Positions 44,664 to 52,912 of a stretch of DNA of 64,000 nt are shown here, in pieces. A program made the translations under genes and the position numbers. This DNA is from Mogibacterium sp. (lineage in GTDB: Bacteria; Bacillota; Clostridia; Peptostreptococcales; Anaerovoracaceae): positions 1 through 64,000 of the forward strand of contig JAFWGQ010000031.1 of NCBI GenBank assembly GCA_017512365.1, given 5' to 3'. Position 1 is the first letter of the stretch; each line of letters begins with the position of its first letter. The notes below the pieces were generated by a model that was given only the letters and a program-made list of their open reading frames with translations, was not told where the DNA came from and did not search any database.

Positions 44664-46144
44664 ACAGCAATAACACAGGACGACTCGAAACAGTGATCAA
44701 TATCAAAGAGATCATCTGGGATCTCCTTGAGCAGTGGAAAGCGGTGCTTATCACGGCACTTTTGGTCATGGCGCTGGTGGCCGGGGCAAAGTATGCCAAA
44801 GACATGAAGAGCTATGAAGCGGCACAAGCTGAAAAAGAGGCGCAAAAGCAGTCAACAGCCTCAGCCGAAGAACAGATAAGTGCTGTTCTTGAGGCGCTTC
44901 CTGAGAGCGAGCGGTCCACGGTCATGACGATCATCAATCAGAACGAATGGATCGAGAAAGAAAAGGAGTATATCAACAATTCCCTACTCCTGAATACCGA
45001 TCCCACGAATCAGAGGACACTGGTTGCGGATTATTACATCGCGGCAGCAGAAGACACTGATTCTGTCAGGGACTCTCTGTTGTTCGGATACAGATCGCAC
45101 CTGAAGGATAAGGAAGTAGCAGAGGCTCTCGGGAAGGTGATAGATCCCGGTGCAGAGACAAAGTATATTGCTGAACTTATAAGCGCTGAGAATTCAGGAT
45201 CATCTGATGAAGCCACAAGCGCTGACGCTATCCTGGAGATCCAGGTGGTTCTTCCGGACGGCGCAGATCCGCAGAAGGTAGAGGAGACGCTGACAACTCT
45301 TCTGAAAGAACAGTCTCCTGAAATGAGCAGCAGAATCTGTCCTCACCGCATCGAGCTGATAAGCGCGGGAGAAACATATCTGTATAACAGCGGAGCGGTC
45401 AACAACCGCACAAACATCCTGTACAGCATCAATAATCTGCAGAACAACACGAAGAACATGCAGACAAGCCTCTCGGACGGACAGAAGGCCGCTATAGAGT
45501 CCATAAGCGCTGTAAAGGCGGCAGAAAAAACAGCGGCCACGGCTGGATCTGAAAAGACAGATGCTAAGGATACAGAAGACAGCAAACCGAGGGTCAGCAG
45601 GAAATACGCCCTGCTGGGGTTCGTGCTCGGTGTTATGATGTATGCTCTCGTATATCTGTTGATAGTCATATACAAAGGCTGTATCACAAATGCGGGGGAT
45701 GCAGAGTATTACACTCAGTCAAGACTGCTCGGTGAAGTGTATACAAAAGAAGAGCATAAGGGGATCAGCGCCCTCCTGCACAGTGCTTTTGTGGATAAAA
45801 TCAGGTATAAGGGCAGGCTGGATGAAGAAGAGCAGATCCGCAGGCTCGCTTCTGCGCTCGAAGTCGTCTGCAAACACGAAGGCATCGAAAAGGTGTCGGT
45901 ACTCGGCTTCTCTGAAATGGACGAGACAGGCGGGAAGGTGATAAAAGCCATTAATGACAAAGGCATAAAGACTGCAGTGACTGACATCTCCAAAGAGGAG
46001 GATGGCAGCTATCTGCTGGACGTCAAAGATGTTGTATTCATGACGGACCGCAGCTGCAAGGCGGAAGACCTGCTGGAACTTGGGAGCCTGCTTGATGATT
46101 GCGAGGTCTCTCGCACAGGCAGTATTTACATGGGAAAAATATAG
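44660..46144 (+). CDS. Second Wzz-like protein with a C-terminal pseudokinase-like domain
   Basis: 494 residues, paralogue of the protein at 20045. Helix 1 is at about 33-50 (LITALLVMALVAGAKYAKD), helix 2 at about 325-345 (YALLGFVLGVMMYALVYLL). The pair share KEYINNSLLLNTDPTNQR-like sequence, and both end in a cytoplasmic domain without a Walker A (VFMTDRSCKAEDLLELG, SRTGSIYMGKI). The outer domain of this copy carries Ala/Glu-rich coils. It is translationally coupled to glf. Two Wzz proteins in one region suggest two chain-length settings or two polymers. Confidence 0.85.
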   Translation: MNSNNTGRLETVINIKEIIWDLLEQWKAVLITALLVMALVAGAKYAKDMKSYEAAQAEKEAQKQSTASAEEQISAVLEALPESERSTVMTIINQNEWIEKEKEYINNSLLLNTDPTNQRTLVADYYIAAAEDTDSVRDSLLFGYRSHLKDKEVAEALGKVIDPGAETKYIAELISAENSGSSDEATSADAILEIQVVLPDGADPQKVEETLTTLLKEQSPEMSSRICPHRIELISAGETYLYNSGAVNNRTNILYSINNLQNNTKNMQTSLSDGQKAAIESISAVKAAEKTAATAGSEKTDAKDTEDSKPRVSRKYALLGFVLGVMMYALVYLLIVIYKGCITNAGDAEYYTQSRLLGEVYTKEEHKGISALLHSAFVDKIRYKGRLDEEEQIRRLASALEVVCKHEGIEKVSVLGFSEMDETGGKVIKAINDKGIKTAVTDISKEEDGSYLLDVKDVVFMTDRSCKAEDLLELGSLLDDCEVSRTGSIYMGKI

Positions 46145-46151
46145 GACAGAG

Positions 46152-47492
46152 ATGATAAGGATACTCTTCATTCCGCACTGCATAGCAGTCAATCTTTTAT
46201 ATAAGCTGTCGCATCGTCTGAACGAAGAAACAAAGACCTGGATGATCAGGGCAGCAGCCATGGGGATATCTCTTATCGGGGTGCTGCGGTATTTTAACGA
46301 CGATCTGAAGGAGTTTATTTCGTACGACTCCGGCGCAGTCAGGATGATAAGCACGCTTCTGTTGTTGATGCTGGTGACGGCGAGCATAGATAAGAAGGCA
46401 GATATACGCAGGCTGCATCCCGACAAGCTGTTCTGGGCCGGATGGTTCGTTTGCTTTTTTATTATGCTTGCAGCAGCGTTTGTTAACCCGGTAAGGAAGG
46501 ATTACTTCCTCTGGAGCATCCTGAGCCTCACTCTGTTTCCGATGATGATGATCGTCTGGACCCGGCATGATGACATACAGAAGGTGATCAGGATCATCGC
46601 GCGATGCATGGTCGCGATGTCATTCGTCTTTATCCTGATGAATTTTGTGATAATGATGTTTACGGTTCCACCGCAACCTTTTGATGACTATACCGGCATG
46701 TTCGGCAACCCCAATAACAACGGGCTCATATGCACTGCTTTCTATACTTCTGCCTTGTTCCTGCTGATAACAGACCGGACCGACGAGTTTGCCTATATGT
46801 TTTCACTTTGTATATGCATAGTGTTTTCCGTTATTTCTGTTTGCCATACTGCTCAGCTGTGCATGCTGATCGAAGCGCTGACAGCGGTATATGTGTGTAA
46901 AAAGGGCAGTTACTTCAAATGGGAAGTATCTGCAAAAGGTGTGAAGCTCTTCATAGCTGCGGCAGCCATCAGTATCGCCGCAGGCTGCATGCTTGTAAGC
47001 ATGGAAAAAAAAGATATAAACGCATATGCGATAACAGATTACGAAGAAGCGGTAGAGTGGGTATGCTCTGAGGACACAAGGATGAAACTGAACGTATTAT
47101 CTAGCGGAAGACTGCTGATATGGAGGGCATACTCAAGGAATCTGTCGGCTTTCGGCAAAGGGTCCCCCGATGGTCCGCTGATGCCGGAAGAAGAAGCCAG
47201 CACATGGGCGCACAACAACGCCCTAGATATCGGATATATATCAGGGGTCATTGCCATGACAGGATATCTGATCTGGCTTGCTGTCGGATGGATATTCCTG
47301 ATCGGATATCTGATCAGGCCTGATCTTATGCGCAGAGAATATCTGTTTACGATACTGGCATTTACGGGATACTTCATACATGCAATGCTTGAGATCACTA
47401 TATATCCCATGATAACAGGCGTAGCATTCCTGGCTTTCATATCATTAGGCCCTGTTGCCTTCAGAGAACATCAAACAGCGAAGAAAAAGTGA
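46152..47492 (+). CDS. WaaL/Wzy-family membrane protein (O-antigen ligase-like)
   Basis: 446 residues and about ten to twelve helices. FDDYTGMFGNPNNNGLICTAFY is the conserved loop of the Wzy_C/O-antigen-ligase family, and SGRLLIWRAYSRNLSAFGKG followed by WAHNNALDIGYISG is the second conserved loop with the usual Arg and His. It either polymerises a second repeat unit or ligates a finished glycan to its wall anchor. ATG 46152 has AGGA upstream; a frame from 46080 overlaps wzz too far. It ends in a terminator hairpin shared with the convergent gene. Confidence 0.82.
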   Translation: MIRILFIPHCIAVNLLYKLSHRLNEETKTWMIRAAAMGISLIGVLRYFNDDLKEFISYDSGAVRMISTLLLLMLVTASIDKKADIRRLHPDKLFWAGWFVCFFIMLAAAFVNPVRKDYFLWSILSLTLFPMMMIVWTRHDDIQKVIRIIARCMVAMSFVFILMNFVIMMFTVPPQPFDDYTGMFGNPNNNGLICTAFYTSALFLLITDRTDEFAYMFSLCICIVFSVISVCHTAQLCMLIEALTAVYVCKKGSYFKWEVSAKGVKLFIAAAAISIAAGCMLVSMEKKDINAYAITDYEEAVEWVCSEDTRMKLNVLSSGRLLIWRAYSRNLSAFGKGSPDGPLMPEEEASTWAHNNALDIGYISGVIAMTGYLIWLAVGWIFLIGYLIRPDLMRREYLFTILAFTGYFIHAMLEITIYPMITGVAFLAFISLGPVAFREHQTAKKK

Positions 47493-47510
47493 GGACGAGT
47501 CCGTCCTCAC
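47489..47510 (-). terminator. Terminator of the minus-strand beta-helix gene
   Basis: A perfect 9-bp stem (47489-47497 with 47502-47510) with a four-base loop, followed on the minus strand by TTTTTCTT. It overlaps the stop codon of the plus-strand membrane-protein gene, so it may stop both converging transcripts. Confidence 0.8.
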
Positions 47511-47537
47511 CATGTGGTATCCTGATACAGCCTGAGT

Positions 47538-49388
47538 CTATTTTATCTTCTTGTTCCCGCTGGCCTTGACCTTGTATTTTGATTTTGCAGCGTAGCCCTT
47601 TCCTCCGACCCTGTTGGACTTCACCTTGCAGCTCTTGCAGTATCCCTGCAGGTATATCGCATATTTCGATTTTCCCTGCTTTACAGTGTTCCTGAGTATG
47701 CTCACCGTTGAATACTTTTTCTTGCTCGGCCCGAATACATATATCCCCATATTCTTATTGCCGCTGAGCTGATTGTTGCTGATGGTGACCTTTTTCGAAG
47801 CCTTCAGTGAGATGCCGCAGGCTTTGGATGACTTGATCTTATTGCCTTTGATCGCCGGCTTTCCGGTACAGCTTTCCAGGTAGATTCCGTTCTTCTTTGC
47901 AGATGATATGGTGTTGTTCTGCAGAACGATGCCCGAACTGGAATGGACATAGATGCCGTTGTCCTTTGAACTGCTGATCACAGTGTTCTTTACCACGACC
48001 CCTTTGGCCTTCTTGCCGTATACAGCAGTCTGCCCGGAATTGCTGATCCTGGAATTCAGCACCGTGATCTTCGAAGAATTGGCAGCTCCGATGGCAGGCT
48101 TGCCCGGGCTGCTGTTTGAAAGGGTCACTTTTGAAGCGGTGACAGTCGATCCGGTATCTGCGTATATAAGAGAATTTTTGCTGCCTCTGTTTGACTTTCC
48201 GTTTATGACTACGTTACTGATATTTGCCGTAGAGTGATTGTGCACGAATATCGTCGGACCAACATCTCCGTCTCTTCCGCTGAGGCTGATCCCGGAGACG
48301 GAAGCAGATCCGTCGGAAACCCGGGCTATCGCAGACGCCGAGGATGCAGAACAGTTTGATATCGAAGAACCGGTATAACTGCAGAAATTTGCCATCTGAC
48401 CCCAGATATTCTCAAATCTGCAGCCGCTTATCACAAGACCGCTCGCTCTGCCGCAGTTTTTATATTTTGCCTTATCATTAATGAACTCGTGGTGTGTTCC
48501 TGCGCCTGCACCGACATTGCTGAACGTACAGCCGCTTATCCGTATGTTGCTGCACGGAGTACCGTCACTGCGGTACTTGCTTGGCTCGCCTTTGGCATTC
48601 AGAAAGTCCAGATGGACCGCCTCGAGCTGGGCGTAGCGTTTCTTTACAGCCTGCGAATCACTTCGGTTGACAGACCCCCAGAAGGAATGGTCCGAACCGG
48701 TATATCTGATATTATTTTTGAATGTGCAGTTCGTGATGACGATATCCTTCGAGCCGCTGAGATTTACCAGGTGATTCGTCGCATTCATGAATGCTGCGTT
48801 TTTTAGAGTGATATTCCTGCTGTGAATGAAGGTCAGCACAAAGGAGTTGCATGATGCGGCGCTGTTTCTGTTCCAGGTGCCGCCGTCGATGGTTATGTCG
48901 TGCTCCTGATTGTATGCACCGCGATCGCATTTGCTGTTTTTCATCCCTGTGCATGGCGAACCATTGGAATCGAAATGCATGCCGTTTATCATGTTGCCGT
49001 CAGCAGTTCCTTTAAAGGTGATCACCGCGCCTGTTGCTATGACAGTCGTATTTGACCAGACAGAAATACTCTGATCAAGACGGTAATTGCCCGCAGGTAT
49101 TCTTACCGTCACAGGCGCGTCTGAATATTTTGCGATATCCAGAGCAGCCTGAAATGCGCGGGATGAGTCGGCTTTGCCGGTCTTGTCTGCGCCGTAATCA
49201 ACAACATCGACGTTGTCTCCGGCAGCTGCTGAAGCGCTGACCGGAATGGAGCCAGACAGAATGATGCCGGTCAATGCCATTACCGATATAAGAATGCAGA
49301 CCGCAGTTTTTCTAAATACTGTCATGTTCGGTATCCGTGCTGCCGGCCGGCGGCACGTGCCTCCTTCCTGATCGTATCCGTTTTTCAT
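47538..49388 (-). CDS. Secreted right-handed beta-helix protein (pectate-lyase/GH28-like fold)
   Basis: Up to 616 residues. A signal peptide is visible (TAVCILISVMALTGIILSG, with SASA before the mature part). VDYGADKTGKADSSRAFQAAL then opens the pectate_lyase_3 region, and PbH1-type repeats of N/S-G-I-Y units follow to the end (KGVVVKNTVI, SGIVLQNNTI and others). The C-terminal repeats are Lys-rich. These folds cut or bind acidic polysaccharides. It points against all its neighbours, with its own terminator, and may trim or release the polymer. Start unsure: the frame opens at 49388, but MTVFRK, 22 codons in, would also leave a signal peptide. Confidence 0.8.
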   Translation of the reverse strand: MKNGYDQEGGTCRRPAARIPNMTVFRKTAVCILISVMALTGIILSGSIPVSASAAAGDNVDVVDYGADKTGKADSSRAFQAALDIAKYSDAPVTVRIPAGNYRLDQSISVWSNTTVIATGAVITFKGTADGNMINGMHFDSNGSPCTGMKNSKCDRGAYNQEHDITIDGGTWNRNSAASCNSFVLTFIHSRNITLKNAAFMNATNHLVNLSGSKDIVITNCTFKNNIRYTGSDHSFWGSVNRSDSQAVKKRYAQLEAVHLDFLNAKGEPSKYRSDGTPCSNIRISGCTFSNVGAGAGTHHEFINDKAKYKNCGRASGLVISGCRFENIWGQMANFCSYTGSSISNCSASSASAIARVSDGSASVSGISLSGRDGDVGPTIFVHNHSTANISNVVINGKSNRGSKNSLIYADTGSTVTASKVTLSNSSPGKPAIGAANSSKITVLNSRISNSGQTAVYGKKAKGVVVKNTVISSSKDNGIYVHSSSGIVLQNNTISSAKKNGIYLESCTGKPAIKGNKIKSSKACGISLKASKKVTISNNQLSGNKNMGIYVFGPSKKKYSTVSILRNTVKQGKSKYAIYLQGYCKSCKVKSNRVGGKGYAAKSKYKVKASGNKKIK

Positions 49389-49493
49389 ACTTAATATGAA
49401 AGAAATGTATCATAAATACCATACAGATAAAAGCACCGAAGGGCATGAATTCCTTGAATAATCAGTACGTTTCACTTAAAATTTATAGTGGAT

Positions 49494-49502
49494 TGGTATA
49501 TT
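49494..49502 (+). promoter_or_regulatory. Extended -10 promoter for the 49.5 kb operon
   Basis: TG plus one base before TATATT (49497-49502). No convincing -35 lies 17 bases upstream. It is about 37 bases before ATG 49539, in a 150-base divergent gap that otherwise shows nothing I can name. Confidence 0.4.
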
Positions 49503-49538
49503 AAGTCAGCGAAAAGTGTTCAAGAGGACCGACGATAA

Positions 49539-51290
49539 ATGGACGGCAACAATAATACAGAAGCCATCAGGATAAGTATCATAGTCCCGATATACAATGT
49601 TGAAGAGTATCTGAGCGAATGCCTGGACTCTGTTTCAGCGCTTGCATCAAAGGTCAGTACCGAGGTGCTGCTGATAGATAACGGATCAACCGATAAAAGC
49701 GCTTCGATCGCAGAATCGTATTGTGCCGGCAATGAGTGCTTTACTTATTACAGGACGGAGAACAACGGGGTCTCTGCGGCCAGGAATTACGGACTGGACC
49801 GGGCAAGAGGCGACTATATCCAGTTTGTGGATGCAGACGACGTCATTTTGCCGGAAGTCTTTGAGGAGATGCTTGCGATCGCGGATAAAACCGGTGCTGA
49901 TGCAGTAAGGTGCGGCTTTGAGCGGTATAAGAACGGATCCGTAAAAAAGTCCGGTCTTTCGCGCAGAATAACTTGTGGATTGGGATCTTCTGTCATCAGT
50001 ATATCTGATGACCCGTGTCTGATCTACGACACAGTATGCTGGAACAAGCTCGTAAAAAGATCCCTTTATCTGGATCATGATATCAGATTCCCCGAAGGAG
50101 TGATATATAACGAGGATGAACCGGTGGCGGCGCGCATCTACACGAATGCCGGCAAATGTGCTGCCTGCTTTAAGGTGGGATATCTCTGGCGCTTGCGCAG
50201 CGGCGGGACAAGATCGGTCACACAAAGACAGGACGAGCTGCAGATTCTCCACGACAAGTATGACATGATACGCGACACGGTGGAGTATTACAGGGCGGCA
50301 GGAAACGAACTCGCTGCCCGCAAAACGATATGGAAAAGCCTGGCGTTCGTCCTTCCTCAGTTTGCAGACTTTCCGGAGGATTCAGTGACGGAAAGGATAC
50401 AGTATCTTGAACGATACATAGATGATCACTGTGATGACGGAATCAAAAGCGAGCTTCCGGCAGCAAACAGACAGATCATATCCGACATAAAAAGAAGAAA
50501 GCCGAATCACCTGAAACGGTTAATGAATTACATGGAATCCGCTTACAAAAGTGCTCCGTTTGTTTACGATGCGAATGGGCATATATCCTTCAGACTCCCC
50601 GAAGACCTGTTTGACGCAGATGAATACCCGGCCGTGAACGAGCTTACCGACAATCCTCCTGCGATATCAGTCAGAGGCTGTGATTTCCTCGATGACAAAC
50701 TCATACTGAGAGGACATATAGTCCAGAGGAGAGTGCAGACATCACAGGCTCATCCGCAGACCGTGGAAGCTTTCCTCGCAGACAGCCATGATGAGACGAT
50801 GATCAGGCTTTGCGCGGAATCTTTGCCTTCAGAATATCTGACGGAGGAATACGGCTCGGTGATATGTTACGAGGACTATGTCAGATACAGTTATGATCAC
50901 GACATGGGAGGCTTTGAGATCACGATAGATGTCGGAGCTGTGGATGAGCATGAGCCGGACGAAGAAAAGCGGGACCTGGCGATACTCGTAAAGTTCAGCA
51001 ATGTCCTCAATGAAGGCACATTGTCTCTGGCCGGAGCGACTGCAGAAGTCAAAAAGATTCTGAAAAAATGGAAATATTCGGGCGAAAACTCGGATATTTC
51101 GGTATTATTTGACAGAGGCGGCAATATCTTCATAAGGAGACAGAAGAAACCCGAACCTCCGGCAGAAAAGCCGGACAGCGATAAGACGGATACAGCCGTC
51201 AAAAAGAAGAAGGCTGCCAGCAGGGAAGTGTTCCACCTGCCTGTCGGCAGCAGGTATTTCATTTCGCTCAGGCGCAGAGAAAAACAGTAA
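49539..51290 (+). CDS. GT2 glycosyltransferase with a long C-terminal domain
   Basis: 583 residues. GT-A domain 1 to about 250: ISIIVPIYNVEEYLSECLDS, LIDNGSTDKSASIAE, GVSAARNYGLDRARGDYIQFVDADDV (DxD) and YNEDEPVAARIY. The next about 300 residues are alpha/beta with no family I recognise; a similar tail occurs in the GT2 at 59576. The end is Lys- and Pro-rich (KKPEPPAEKPDSDKTDTA), then SREVFHLPVGSRYF. Teichoic-acid-type clusters often have such two-part GT2 enzymes. GC content is higher than in the AT-rich blocks. Confidence 0.82.
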   Translation: MDGNNNTEAIRISIIVPIYNVEEYLSECLDSVSALASKVSTEVLLIDNGSTDKSASIAESYCAGNECFTYYRTENNGVSAARNYGLDRARGDYIQFVDADDVILPEVFEEMLAIADKTGADAVRCGFERYKNGSVKKSGLSRRITCGLGSSVISISDDPCLIYDTVCWNKLVKRSLYLDHDIRFPEGVIYNEDEPVAARIYTNAGKCAACFKVGYLWRLRSGGTRSVTQRQDELQILHDKYDMIRDTVEYYRAAGNELAARKTIWKSLAFVLPQFADFPEDSVTERIQYLERYIDDHCDDGIKSELPAANRQIISDIKRRKPNHLKRLMNYMESAYKSAPFVYDANGHISFRLPEDLFDADEYPAVNELTDNPPAISVRGCDFLDDKLILRGHIVQRRVQTSQAHPQTVEAFLADSHDETMIRLCAESLPSEYLTEEYGSVICYEDYVRYSYDHDMGGFEITIDVGAVDEHEPDEEKRDLAILVKFSNVLNEGTLSLAGATAEVKKILKKWKYSGENSDISVLFDRGGNIFIRRQKKPEPPAEKPDSDKTDTAVKKKKAASREVFHLPVGSRYFISLRRREKQ

Positions 51291-51302
51291 AGAGATTTTT
51301 TT

Positions 51303-52877
51303 ATGTACGACAGACGAAGCGATGACCATCCGACAATACGCGGAATGATGCTGCAAAAAACCGCAGCGGGATTTATAGCGGTCGTGATGACGATGATATT
51401 GCTCATATCGTCGGTCGCTTCATATGCCGAAGATGATCACACGGAGCCCGCAGCACCGGCCGCCATAGAGCTCAGAGTCATGTATAAATCGGGAAGAGCA
51501 CTCACTCTTGAGTGGACCGGGCCGAAGTATTTCGCGGACGCGGCTTCCTGTTTTGTCTACAGGAACGGGAGCGAAGAGGGTACTGAGGTCTCACTCAAAA
51601 ATGATGAAGAATCCGACGATGGAGGCGAGCTGCTGAGGTATACGTATACCGATTTGGAGTACAATACCCTGTACACATTCAGAGCCGCGTATTTTGACGA
51701 AAACGGAAATGAGATAAAAAGCTCGGATGTGATCTCCGCGATGTCGGCGGTCGCGCCTCCGCAAAAAAGGATGCTTGGCAGTTTTACTGTCAGAAAACCG
51801 CCGAGACTTCTTAAAAAGGGCGCTGTATTCAACCTCAGAAAATATGCCAAAGAGCCGCATAACGGCTATGCCATAGTACAGGGCAGCTGCATAGACAACA
51901 GAGGCGAGTATTCCTACTACTGTCTCGTGGACAATGGAAACTACGGAAAGCTGGTCAAGGTACGCATGAGTGACAATATCTGCGCAGGGGTATCGCGCAC
52001 ATACCGCTTCGCACACGGGAACGGCATGTGCTTCGACTCAAAACGCAATAAGGTCGTCGTGGCTTCATACGATAACGGCAGGCGTACCCTGACGTTTGTC
52101 GATCCCGACAACCTCAATAACATTTATCAGAAGAATGTCACCTTCCCGAGCAGTCTCAGAAACAGAGTAGAAGGGAATGCGACAGGGATAACGGCACTGG
52201 CCTACAACGCCAAATACGACTGCTATCTCGCGATGCAGAGGCGAGACCGCAACATAATCATCTATGACGCGGAGACACTGAAAGCAAAGGCTGCGGCGCT
52301 CACCGTTTTTGAAAGCAGCTATACCGGCTGCTTCCAGTCTGTGGATGCTGATGACACATATGTATATTTCCTTCTGAGCCCGTACGGAAGCGGCCAGCTG
52401 CGCAACATACTTGTTGCTTTTGACTGGCATGCCGAGAACTACGAAGAACTCCTGAACGGCAATTCTGAAGAGGACGTATGGCTGTGCGGTCCCGGCAACG
52501 GGAGGTGCTCCGCTGTTATCAGGATCACCGGCGCTGCTGAGATAGAGAGTCTTTTCCATACTGATGCAGGAGGGGGGAAGGGACATTTTTATCTGACGAA
52601 TTATGACACCGATCCGAAGTACACCAGCAAGAAGGTCAAATGGAAAAAGGTAAAGAAAAAGGTAAAAGTAAAGGTCAAATGGAAAAAGGTAAAGAAGAAG
52701 GTAAAGTGGAAAAAGGTAAAGACCAAAAAAGGAAAAATAAAATGGAAGTATAAGTATAAGAAAGTCTGGAAGTACAAATACAAGTATAAGACAAAGAAAG
52801 TCTGGAAATACAGGAAAGTAAAGGTGTTCAGCTATTACAACAGGGACAATTATGTCATGGATCTGGGCGTCTTCTAG
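51303..52877 (+). CDS. Secreted beta-propeller-like protein with a Lys/Trp/Tyr-rich tail
   Basis: 524 residues. A signal peptide (TAAGFIAVVMTMILLISSVASYA) comes first, then a fibronectin-III-like domain (about 55-150: LTLEWTGPKYF, YTYTDLEYNTLYTFRAAYF). Residues about 160-440 form a beta-rich domain with strand-loop repeats (NKVVVASYDNGRRTLTFVDPDN, YLAMQRRDRNIIIYD). Residues about 443-507 are almost only Lys, Val, Trp and Tyr in repeats such as KVKWKKVKKK and KKVWKYKYKYK. The tail is a good candidate for non-covalent binding to anionic wall polymers. No sortase motif is present. Function otherwise unknown. Confidence 0.7.
   Translation: MYDRRSDDHPTIRGMMLQKTAAGFIAVVMTMILLISSVASYAEDDHTEPAAPAAIELRVMYKSGRALTLEWTGPKYFADAASCFVYRNGSEEGTEVSLKNDEESDDGGELLRYTYTDLEYNTLYTFRAAYFDENGNEIKSSDVISAMSAVAPPQKRMLGSFTVRKPPRLLKKGAVFNLRKYAKEPHNGYAIVQGSCIDNRGEYSYYCLVDNGNYGKLVKVRMSDNICAGVSRTYRFAHGNGMCFDSKRNKVVVASYDNGRRTLTFVDPDNLNNIYQKNVTFPSSLRNRVEGNATGITALAYNAKYDCYLAMQRRDRNIIIYDAETLKAKAAALTVFESSYTGCFQSVDADDTYVYFLLSPYGSGQLRNILVAFDWHAENYEELLNGNSEEDVWLCGPGNGRCSAVIRITGAAEIESLFHTDAGGGKGHFYLTNYDTDPKYTSKKVKWKKVKKKVKVKVKWKKVKKKVKWKKVKTKKGKIKWKYKYKKVWKYKYKYKTKKVWKYRKVKVFSYYNRDNYVMDLGVF
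52632..52820 (+). repeat. Tandem coding repeats of the Lys/Trp tail
   Basis: A 26-base block at 52632-52657 recurs without a mismatch at 52671-52696, a period of 39 bases or 13 codons. Shorter copies of GGAAAAAGGTAAAG continue to about 52720, and AAAGTCTGGAA/GTACAA-type units follow. The frame is kept throughout. Slipped-strand changes in length are expected here. Confidence 0.85.
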
Positions 52878-52912
52878 GGATACCGGAAAAAAAGCGAAAG
52901 GAACGATACAGC

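Noticed and set aside
52632-52877. Lys/Trp tail as a frameshift product of low-complexity DNA
   Set aside because: The frame is unbroken, two different repeat types are kept in frame, and the tail ends in an ordinary sequence (YYNRDNYVMDLGVF) and stop; similar tails would not survive a random shift.
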